From an uncultured Bacilli bacterium (lineage in GTDB: Bacteria; Bacillota_I; Bacilli_A; RF39; UBA660), in NCBI GenBank assembly GCA_947623975.1, contig CANQHY010000039.1, positions 1-10,955 of the forward strand: 10,955 bases of DNA, given 5' to 3'. The position numbers were made by a program, and so were the translations under genes. Numbering within the stretch: the stretch's first letter is position 1; each line of letters opens with the position of its first letter. The notes beneath the pieces are model-generated. The model saw only the letters and a program-made list of their open reading frames with translations. It searched no databases and had not been told where the DNA came from. This document shows positions 1-5,676 of this stretch, piece after piece.

Positions 1-310
1 CTTATTTTTATGTGCTTTTACTTCTTTAATCCTCTATTTTTTACATTACGAGAATTTAAGTTTTCATTTAACGAAAAAAAACTAATTTATGAAATTAAAG
101 TATTCAATAATGGTAAATCGCCCTTCTTTATAAAATTTAACCAAAATCTAGCATATTAACTTTATTTTTTCTAAATACTAAAGTTAAAAATCTCTTTATC
201 AACAATGCATAAAAAATAACTAATTCATATAAGATAAATATATCGTAAAAAAACTAATTATCATGTAATAGACTACCCTACTTATTTTTTGATTTGTTTT
301 TATATTTATT
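1..310. other. AT-rich non-coding end of window
   Basis: No convincing gene is visible on either strand. The stretch is almost entirely A and T, has many stops in all frames, and shows no ribosome binding site followed by an open frame. It contains a 9-bp inverted repeat (arms 156-164 and 179-187) and three loose copies of an A-tract followed by AACTAATT (about 74-92, 211-228 and 247-264), which may be chance at this base composition. It lies just beyond the terminator that closes the leftmost gene, so it is probably an intergenic spacer. The next gene must lie outside the window. Confidence 0.6.
156..187. repeat. 9-bp perfect inverted repeat in intergenic spacer
   Basis: TTAACTTTA (156-164) and TAAAGTTAA (179-187) are exact reverse complements separated by 14 bases. 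No T-run follows on either strand, so it does not look like a terminator. It could be an operator for a gene outside the window or chance in AT-rich DNA. Confidence 0.25.
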
Positions 311-351
311 TCTTTATAAAAAATAAAAGAAACTAAGCAGTTTCTTTCATT
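311..351 (-). terminator. Intrinsic terminator closing the leftmost gene
   Basis: On the minus strand a 13-bp stem (339-351 with 322-334, one G.U pair) with a four-base loop (335-338) is followed by a T-rich run. The 5' arm is made of the last codons of the membrane-protein gene and the loop includes part of its TAG stop. The single mismatch position is a G.U pair on the minus-strand RNA, which supports action on leftward transcription. It marks the end of the co-directional gene series. Confidence 0.75.
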
Positions 352-1961
352 ACATCATCTTTTATAATATAAGTATATCTTTTATCTCTTATTGTAAAAT
401 CCAAATAAATTTTTTCTGCGTTGGTAACTTTACTTCTTATTGCTAAAAACACACAGCCATCGGTTGGATAAGGTGTTACATCTATCAAATCCAGTTTATT
501 ATTATATTCTTTACCATTTATTATAAACCTAATACTACCAAAACGAGATATAAACGATGGAATAGAAAATTCAGGATCCATCTCTTCGTCGTATTTTAAA
601 TTATAATTAATCTTCAATATTGATAAATCATAAACATTACTAATAGGAGGATTAATAACATCCATATAGTTATCACAAACATTATTTTTACATCTAGTAA
701 CGTTATAAGTAAACCTACTGGCTAAACTTATATCATTAATAGTTATTTTCGTATCATCAAGTATACTTCCGCTAAAAACTAATTCCTCATTCATCTTTTT
801 AGTTGCAACGTCCTCAACCTCTTTAAATTCTTTGGTAGAAAGTTTAACCTTACGATATTTATACTCTGGTTGATTATTAACCATTTGAATATCATATAAA
901 TATTTAAGAGTAAAATCATTATCATAAAACTCTCTATCAAGTTCATACACTAAGATAAACTCTCTAGTTTCATTTGGAAGTAAATTTTGGTTATAATAAG
1001 GAACTCCAAATTCTAAGAATTTGCTATAAATCATAGTAGTTGGTGCAACATTATTGTAACTAGTATAGCTAAGTCTAGCATTATCTAAATTTAGAACTAC
1101 CCCACTATTGCTCTTATTTTTGTACTGCAATTTCAAAATAACATAAAATTTACTATCACTTATAACAGAACCTTTATTGTCATAAATAGTTTTATAGCTA
1201 TCTAACACCTTAATATCAAGCGTTCTAGTACTAAATACTTGATCTTCTTTATATACTCTTTCGATTGAAAGAACCACCTTAGTTAAAAAAATGGTTGCTA
1301 CTAAAAAAATACAAACAAATATTGAAATAAAAACTATTTTATTATCCTTATAATAATATTTAAATAATCTAATACTTTTTCTTATTTTGGTTGATATATC
1401 TTCAGCATCTACTCCTAAAGAAAGCTCGAATTCGGCATTATCTTCAGCAGATGTATTAAAATCCATTAAATCTGATTTAAAATCAAACTTTTTAATATCG
1501 AAGCCAACTGCTCTTACTAAAGACACAAGTAAAGCCGGTATCTCACAAGCAATAAATAACAAGTAAATATCTCTAATTATTTTAACTAATCTTAAGTCTG
1601 GTGTTTCAAACATTAAATTATAAAGAAACGACGAAGTAAATATTAGGAATATCAAAAGTAATATATGAATAGCCGAAACAAAAATATAAAACAAGCACGG
1701 TTTCTTTTTATAACGCATTAAGTACAAAACTAAAGAACTTATTAAAATTAATAAACACACAGAAAAAATAAACCAAGAATTAACGTAAATTTTTGATATA
1801 TCATCATATGTAGATAATACTTGCCCGTTAGAAATGTACGTACCTAAAAAGTTAAATATATTATACGTTTTTAAAGTAATATAAAATATAAAAGCCACCA
1901 TGATTGCATGTATAATTTTAAAATATTTTATCAAAAAAGCATACGGCTTCCTTAGTATCAT
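333..1961 (-). CDS. Five-helix membrane protein with C-terminal extracellular Ig-like region, function unknown
   Basis: I do not recognise a named family for this 542-aa protein. Hydrophobic segments lie at about residues 15-37, 62-82, 90-112, 130-152 and 208-230. The positive-inside rule (RKP at the N-terminus, RYKKK at 83-87, a charged loop at 153-207) puts the N-terminus in the cytoplasm and residues after 230 outside. That outer part looks like one or two beta-sandwich domains: at 245-358 the pattern of a strand-rich core, KNKSN turn and LLPNETREF resembles DUF4352-type Ig-like domains, which is a weak match. Two close cysteines (C424, C429) could form a disulfide. The ATG at 1961 is preferred over an in-frame GTG at 1970 because AGGGTGA (1967-1973) sits at correct spacing only for the ATG. 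It follows the 408-residue exported protein gene by 66 bases and has its own candidate promoter. It is the last gene before a strong terminator. Confidence 0.8.
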   Translation of the reverse strand: MILRKPYAFLIKYFKIIHAIMVAFIFYITLKTYNIFNFLGTYISNGQVLSTYDDISKIYVNSWFIFSVCLLILISSLVLYLMRYKKKPCLFYIFVSAIHILLLIFLIFTSSFLYNLMFETPDLRLVKIIRDIYLLFIACEIPALLVSLVRAVGFDIKKFDFKSDLMDFNTSAEDNAEFELSLGVDAEDISTKIRKSIRLFKYYYKDNKIVFISIFVCIFLVATIFLTKVVLSIERVYKEDQVFSTRTLDIKVLDSYKTIYDNKGSVISDSKFYVILKLQYKNKSNSGVVLNLDNARLSYTSYNNVAPTTMIYSKFLEFGVPYYNQNLLPNETREFILVYELDREFYDNDFTLKYLYDIQMVNNQPEYKYRKVKLSTKEFKEVEDVATKKMNEELVFSGSILDDTKITINDISLASRFTYNVTRCKNNVCDNYMDVINPPISNVYDLSILKINYNLKYDEEMDPEFSIPSFISRFGSIRFIINGKEYNNKLDLIDVTPYPTDGCVFLAIRSKVTNAEKIYLDFTIRDKRYTYIIKDDVMKETA

Positions 1962-1980
1962 CACTATCACCCTATAATAA

Positions 1981-2009
1981 AGTATACACCACTTTTATTC
2001 ATATTTAAA
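1981..2009 (-). promoter_or_regulatory. Candidate sigma-A promoter for the five-helix membrane protein
   Basis: On the minus strand TTTAAA (2004-2009) and TATACT (1981-1986) are separated by 17 bases, in the 66-base gap before the gene. Transcription would start near 1974, leaving a very short leader that begins almost at the ribosome binding site. That short leader and the AT-rich background keep confidence moderate. Confidence 0.4.
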
Positions 2010-2027
2010 GTTTTTTAATACAAAGTA

Positions 2028-3254
2028 TTACTGATTAATATAGACATCATATATATTTTCAAAATTATAACGAAATTCTTCCCTTTTAACCAATTTCACA
2101 AGGCCATAATCATCATAACGGTAAAGGAAATTATCTTTTATATAGTATAATCTATCTTTCTTTACTCTCATTTCTTTAACATTTTCGTCATTGAATAAAA
2201 AGATAGGATTATTTATGTAATCTTTATATATTTTATAATAATCACCATTAATGCTATAAACAGCAAAATCTTTATAAACATAAATAGAGTCATACTTTAT
2301 ATTTTTATAGTCATTTACATTAGGAGAAAATAAAACCTTATCATTAGCTAAGTCATAAACACTTTTACGAAGTTCCCTACCATCTTGATAAACAAAAGCT
2401 GAATTATTCTCATCTGCTGTAATTTCTACTTTTTTATTACTTGGATCTATAGAATATTGAACTTTATTACTTTTATCAAATATATATAGTTTTCCATCAT
2501 AAATTCCATTGATATAAGATTGTCTAGAGATATTATTAGGTAATTCTATTTCGTCATTGTAACCTTCCTTTAAATCGTACAAAAGATACTTAGAAAATTC
2601 AGTACTATTTTCAATATCTGGTATCAAATAATATTTATCTATCAAGTATCCAAATTCATTTTTATAATTGTCAAAATTAGAAAATTGTAAAGAATACTGT
2701 TCTTCTTTATCATATTTTATAAAATTCTTATAATTGTAAATCAATAATGTTTCATCTGCATACAAATTATCACTAACAGATATATCAGCATAATTATTAT
2801 AATTTTCACTTTCTTGTAATAATTTTGAAGAATACTGTGGTATCTTATTCAAATAGTCAGTAAAATCATATTTATCTTTTACACTTATAAAAGAATATAA
2901 ATTATTATCTATAGAACACAATGGACTACTTATATGATTATTGCCAACATAGACTAAAGTTATACATGATATCTCATCACTATTGTAGCTTATTATATCT
3001 TTTACTATTTGCTTTTGTTTATTAAAATAATTATCAACAGTGAAAATAAAACTCGTTTGACCATCTTTAATTTCTAAAAGATAATAATCTTCATTATTTT
3101 TTTTACTGTACTTTTCATTAATAGCATATGATTTAGAGCCTACTTTTAAAAAATATTCTGTATAGTGTTCTGTTTTAAAAAAATTTACCCCAAATTGAAA
3201 AGTTAAAATGCAAATAATTATCAACAATGTAATAGATATAACCTTTTTAATCAT
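2028..3254 (-). CDS. Exported or membrane-anchored protein with beta-propeller-like repeats, function unknown
   Basis: This 408-aa protein has no name I recognise. It starts with a classic export segment: MIKK then an uninterrupted hydrophobic stretch at about residues 5-24, with no clear cleavage site or lipobox, so a signal anchor is likely. The rest is polar, very rich in Tyr, Asn, Asp and Lys, and without further membrane segments. From about residue 250 to 400 short strand-turn units recur, such as YDGKLYIFDK, YVYKDFAVYSINGDYYKI and RLYYIKDNFLYRYDDYG. These look like blades of a beta-propeller or similar all-beta fold. Start: ATG at 3254 with GAGGTG just upstream. Only 13 bases separate it from the holA stop, so the two are very probably co-transcribed. 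A role in the cell envelope is inferred from the export signal only. Confidence 0.8.
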   Translation of the reverse strand: MIKKVISITLLIIICILTFQFGVNFFKTEHYTEYFLKVGSKSYAINEKYSKKNNEDYYLLEIKDGQTSFIFTVDNYFNKQKQIVKDIISYNSDEISCITLVYVGNNHISSPLCSIDNNLYSFISVKDKYDFTDYLNKIPQYSSKLLQESENYNNYADISVSDNLYADETLLIYNYKNFIKYDKEEQYSLQFSNFDNYKNEFGYLIDKYYLIPDIENSTEFSKYLLYDLKEGYNDEIELPNNISRQSYINGIYDGKLYIFDKSNKVQYSIDPSNKKVEITADENNSAFVYQDGRELRKSVYDLANDKVLFSPNVNDYKNIKYDSIYVYKDFAVYSINGDYYKIYKDYINNPIFLFNDENVKEMRVKKDRLYYIKDNFLYRYDDYGLVKLVKREEFRYNFENIYDVYINQ

Positions 3255-3267
3255 TTTTACACCTCAC

Positions 3268-4188
3268 TTAAACATTTAATAAAAATATTTTTAAAAGAAT
3301 ATTCCCTGAAATATTACTGCTTTTAGTTTTATAATCAATTTCAGTAAGTTCATTTAGTAATTTTAAAAGTCTCTTTGTAGAAAAATTACAGCTATTTTCC
3401 ATAGCAATAGAAATTGCTCTAGGTTTTACATTAATTATTGTTGCCATTTCATTGATATTTAACCCAGCATCGCTTAATACTTTTACACTATAAAGAAGAC
3501 GTACTTGGCTTGCAATACTAGCTACCAAATTAACAGTATCTTTTTCTTTAGTGATAAGTCTAGAATATATAGAAAACATATTAATCTTATCTTTTTTAGC
3601 AATCGCATTTACTAATGAAAATATATCCTCATCATAATCTTTTAAAACAAGCATGTCGATATCTTTATTTGTTATAGTCTTATCGGGGTCACTATATTTA
3701 TAGACTTTAATTTTATTTAACTCATTAATAATTTTTTCATTATTTTCTAAACAATAATTAACAAAATAATTAATGGTATTATTATCCATCAAAAAGCCAT
3801 CCAAGTTCTTTTTTATCAAATCAAAAGAAGATATTTTGGTATTTATTATTTCTACATTAGAAAGTATATCTCTAATTTGTTTTTTATCACTTAATTCTGA
3901 TGAAATCATAATAAGATAATTATCATTAAAATTTGCCAAATAATCTTTTATATATCTGAATTCTTTGCCATCTTCTTTTTCCATAAAGTTAAAGTTATAA
4001 CAAATAACTACTTTACAAGATGATAGAAAATTATATGTATCAAGTTCTAAAACCACTGTACTTATCAAAGTATCATCCATATCATACTTAATTATTTCTC
4101 TTTCTTTAGGTACATTCTTTAAAATTTTATCTATTTCAGCATCAATAGTGACCTTATCAGAAGAGACAATAAAGAAATTATGTTTCAT
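3268..4188 (-). CDS. holA: DNA polymerase III delta subunit
   Basis: This is the clamp-loader delta subunit, which opens the beta sliding clamp as part of the cytoplasmic replisome. The protein is 306 aa, somewhat shorter than the typical 330-350. The C-terminal collar domain (about 210-306) is recognisable: VASIASQVRLLYSVKVLSDAG, then NEMATIINVKPRAISIAMENS with the buried hydrophobic pattern of the family, then LLKLLNELTEIDYKTKS, where the D-x-K-x-K(S/T) pattern is typical. The N-terminal part is divergent but keeps the strand-helix order (HNFFIVSSD; FLSSCKVVICYNF), and lacks a Walker A motif, as expected for delta. The ATG at 4188 is chosen because GGTGG (4195-4199) lies at 6-base spacing; extending to an upstream start would bury that site. 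It sits 79 bases after the J/thioredoxin gene and 13 bases before the next gene. In many Bacillota holA follows comEC; here it follows a secretion-type cluster. Confidence 0.88.
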   Translation of the reverse strand: MKHNFFIVSSDKVTIDAEIDKILKNVPKEREIIKYDMDDTLISTVVLELDTYNFLSSCKVVICYNFNFMEKEDGKEFRYIKDYLANFNDNYLIMISSELSDKKQIRDILSNVEIINTKISSFDLIKKNLDGFLMDNNTINYFVNYCLENNEKIINELNKIKVYKYSDPDKTITNKDIDMLVLKDYDEDIFSLVNAIAKKDKINMFSIYSRLITKEKDTVNLVASIASQVRLLYSVKVLSDAGLNINEMATIINVKPRAISIAMENSCNFSTKRLLKLLNELTEIDYKTKSSNISGNILLKIFLLNV

Positions 4189-4205
4189 ATCATACCACCA
4201 ATAAA

Positions 4206-4234
4206 ATTTTAACAAAATTAGAAGATAATTGCAA
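4206..4234 (-). promoter_or_regulatory. Candidate extended -10 promoter for holA
   Basis: On the minus strand TTGCAA (4229-4234), a 17-base spacer and TAAAAT (4206-4211) preceded by TGT form a plausible sigma-A promoter in the 79-base gap. Transcription would start near 4199, leaving a leader of about 12 bases that begins at the GGTGG site. The -35 lies in the 3' arm of an imperfect hairpin. The short leader makes the call tentative. Confidence 0.3.
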
Positions 4235-4267
4235 TTTAAAAGAGCTAATATAAGCCCTTAACTGCAA
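4227..4267 (-). other. Imperfect hairpin between the J/thioredoxin gene and holA
   Basis: The minus-strand RNA just after the TGA stop can fold with ATTGCA pairing to TGCAAT (4228-4233 region), continuing inward through G.U, U-A and A-U pairs to a GGGC/GCUC segment around an AU-rich loop. No clean U-run follows, so it is not a standard terminator. It may be an RNA-stability element or partial terminator separating holA expression from the upstream genes. Confidence 0.3.
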
Positions 4268-4963
4268 TCACTCAATAAAGTTATTTTCTCTAAACAATTC
4301 TAGCAATTCGTCCTCTTTTGTATAACCTTTTTTAAACATTTTAACTTCGCTATTTTGTACTAACATAAGTGTTGGTGTTGCAAAACTATCACCAGAAAAT
4401 CCCTCTTCATAACTGGAACTCAAAATCTCTAAATCTACACTCGATAATGTATCTAAATCCAAATAATTAACCTCTATATCATACTTTTTTAAAAATTCTT
4501 CAAAAACAAGCCTTTGGGCTGCAGAAAAAGAACAATCTTCTCTTCCTATAAATATCAAACTCAAATCACTACCGTTAAGTAACGACAAGTATTTTACCAC
4601 ATCTATATTATTAAAACTAATTTTTACCTCTTCTTCTTTTTTTATACAATTTCTTTTATAATTTGAAACCAAAGATGCCGCAAAGCTACCACCTAACATT
4701 ATTATAACAATCAAAATAACAATAACAATATTTTTTAATTTGTCTGCATTAAAGTCTTTACTTTTTAATTTTAAATCGTATTCTTTCCTTTTCTTATAAC
4801 TAGATAACGTATGATATGCTTCATTAATCTCTTCTAATTTTTTTTTGCTTCTTTTCTTATTTTTGTACTTAGTTGCCAATTTTTGAAAAGCTTTTTTTAT
4901 CTCTTCATTTTCAGCATCTTCTGAAACACCTAATACCTCATAATAATTTTTATTATCAATCAT
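4268..4963 (-). CDS. J-like domain (no HPD) fused through a membrane helix to a thioredoxin-like domain
   Basis: The 231-aa protein has three parts. Residues 6-64 resemble a J domain: YYEVLGVSEDAENEEIKKAFQKLATKY, then LEEINEAYHTLSSYKKRKEYD. The HPD tripeptide that activates DnaK ATPase should follow Y33 but reads KNK (34-36), and the following loop is short and all basic. Residues 77-100 are one membrane helix. Residues 115-231 match thioredoxin-like proteins of the bacteriocin-accessory type: IFIGREDCSFS with one active-site cysteine (C144) and serine at 147 instead of the second, followed by YLDLD, ATPTLML with the cis-proline loop (P197), and a C-terminal helix. If the J-like part is cytoplasmic, the thioredoxin part is outside. 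The ATG at 4963 has GAGGT at 6-base spacing and lies 18 bases after the nuclease-like gene, so they are co-transcribed. Domain assignments are strong; loss of DnaK stimulation is inferred. Confidence 0.85.
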   Translation of the reverse strand: MIDNKNYYEVLGVSEDAENEEIKKAFQKLATKYKNKKRSKKKLEEINEAYHTLSSYKKRKEYDLKLKSKDFNADKLKNIVIVILIVIIMLGGSFAASLVSNYKRNCIKKEEEVKISFNNIDVVKYLSLLNGSDLSLIFIGREDCSFSAAQRLVFEEFLKKYDIEVNYLDLDTLSSVDLEILSSSYEEGFSGDSFATPTLMLVQNSEVKMFKKGYTKEDELLELFRENNFIE

Positions 4964-4981
4964 AATAATACCTCGGATAGA

Positions 4982-5626
4982 TTATAACATCTCATTCATT
5001 ATTTTATCTATAAAATCCATAAATTTCTCAAAAATTTCACCAATAAAATTAAATATTATTGTAAAAATATTATCTTTTTTTTCTTCTTTTGTTTCGTTAT
5101 ATGAAAGTTCTTCATTTGATTTTTGGCTATCTTCTTTTTCCCAAATGCCAAGTTTCTTATCTTTAGCATATTGTTCAGCTTCCACCAAAATATCATTATA
5201 AGAATAATCATCATACAAATAAGCAATTTGTGCGTATCCTAATTTTAGCAAATGTTCTTGTAATAAATAACCATCGACATACACCCAAGCAAGAATACGA
5301 CCATATTTATCTTCTTTATCACTGTTTGGTTCGTATTCTATCTTTATATCATTAGCATTTTCAAAAAGACTGCATACATAATAGCTGACCAATGAACCAT
5401 TAGTTTCATCCTCATCAGCTTTCTTTATAACATTATCCGAATTAATAGCTAAAAACTTAACTTTTATTTCATTATCTCCTAAAATAAATCTAGCCGAATT
5501 ACCGTCTACACATTTACTTAACGTGACAGTATCATACTCATTTTTCAAATAAACATTATCATCTTCAGCAAACACCACTAAAGGAGTAACCAATATTAAC
5601 AATAAAACCAAATATACTTTTTTCAT
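4982..5626 (-). CDS. Secreted staphylococcal-nuclease-fold protein, probably catalytically dead
   Basis: The 214-aa protein has a signal peptide (MKKVYLVLLL, hydrophobic to residue 18, VFA before a likely cut after A20) and an SNase fold at about 30-163. The fold is clear from DKYGRILAWVYVDG, LLKLGYAQIAYLY and AEQYAKDKKLGIWEKE, which align well with S. aureus nuclease. Against that enzyme, Asp21 is N43 (DGNS for DGDT), Arg35 is K57, Asp40 is N62 and Glu43 is N65 (INSDN for VDTPE); only Arg87 (R110) survives. Loss of both calcium-binding acids and the general base predicts no nuclease activity. A charged linker follows, then an amphipathic Phe/Ile-rich helix (186-214) that could bind membrane or a partner. 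Cysteines C39 and C85 could pair. The start is the ATG at 5626 with GAGGTG (5633-5638), not the upstream in-frame ATG at 5650, which lacks a site. It lies 48 bases after the coupling-protein gene. Confidence 0.85.
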   Translation of the reverse strand: MKKVYLVLLLILVTPLVVFAEDDNVYLKNEYDTVTLSKCVDGNSARFILGDNEIKVKFLAINSDNVIKKADEDETNGSLVSYYVCSLFENANDIKIEYEPNSDKEDKYGRILAWVYVDGYLLQEHLLKLGYAQIAYLYDDYSYNDILVEAEQYAKDKKLGIWEKEDSQKSNEELSYNETKEEKKDNIFTIIFNFIGEIFEKFMDFIDKIMNEML

Positions 5627-5632
5627 GATTTT

Positions 5633-5638
5633 CACCTC
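5633..5638 (-). promoter_or_regulatory. Ribosome binding site deciding the start of the nuclease-like gene
   Basis: GAGGTG on the minus strand lies six bases before the ATG at 5626. The next upstream in-frame ATG (5650) has only the terminator hairpin before it, so the shorter protein beginning directly with the signal peptide is preferred. Confidence 0.7.
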
Positions 5639-5651
5639 GTAATTGAACATA

Positions 5652-5676
5652 CGAAAAAATTGCCTAAAGCAACTTT
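5652..5676 (-). terminator. Terminator-like hairpin at the end of the coupling-protein gene
   Basis: On the minus strand AAAGTTGC (5669-5676, overlapping the TAA stop) pairs with GCAATTTT (5656-5663, one G.U) around a five-base loop and runs into a stretch of six Ts. This is a small but well-formed intrinsic terminator. It lies only about 25 bases before the start codon of the nuclease-like gene, leaving no room for a promoter, so it probably acts as a partial terminator that lowers downstream expression, or downstream expression starts inside the coupling-protein gene. Confidence 0.55.

Noticed and set aside
74..264. Three A-tract plus AACTAATT copies that could be iterons
   Set aside because: Spacing is irregular (137 and 36 bases), the match is loose, and a similar string occurs within a coding region near 775-783; chance in AT-rich DNA is sufficient.
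2018..2031. TAATAC/GTATTA hairpin at the end of the 408-residue protein gene
   Set aside because: Only six A/T-rich pairs and no U-run on the minus strand, so it does not qualify as a terminator.
4189..4270. Read-through of the TGA stop of the J/thioredoxin gene as tryptophan (code 4)
   Set aside because: The frame stays open to the holA start, but conserved tryptophans in this window use TGG and the protein already ends at a normal thioredoxin C-terminal helix.
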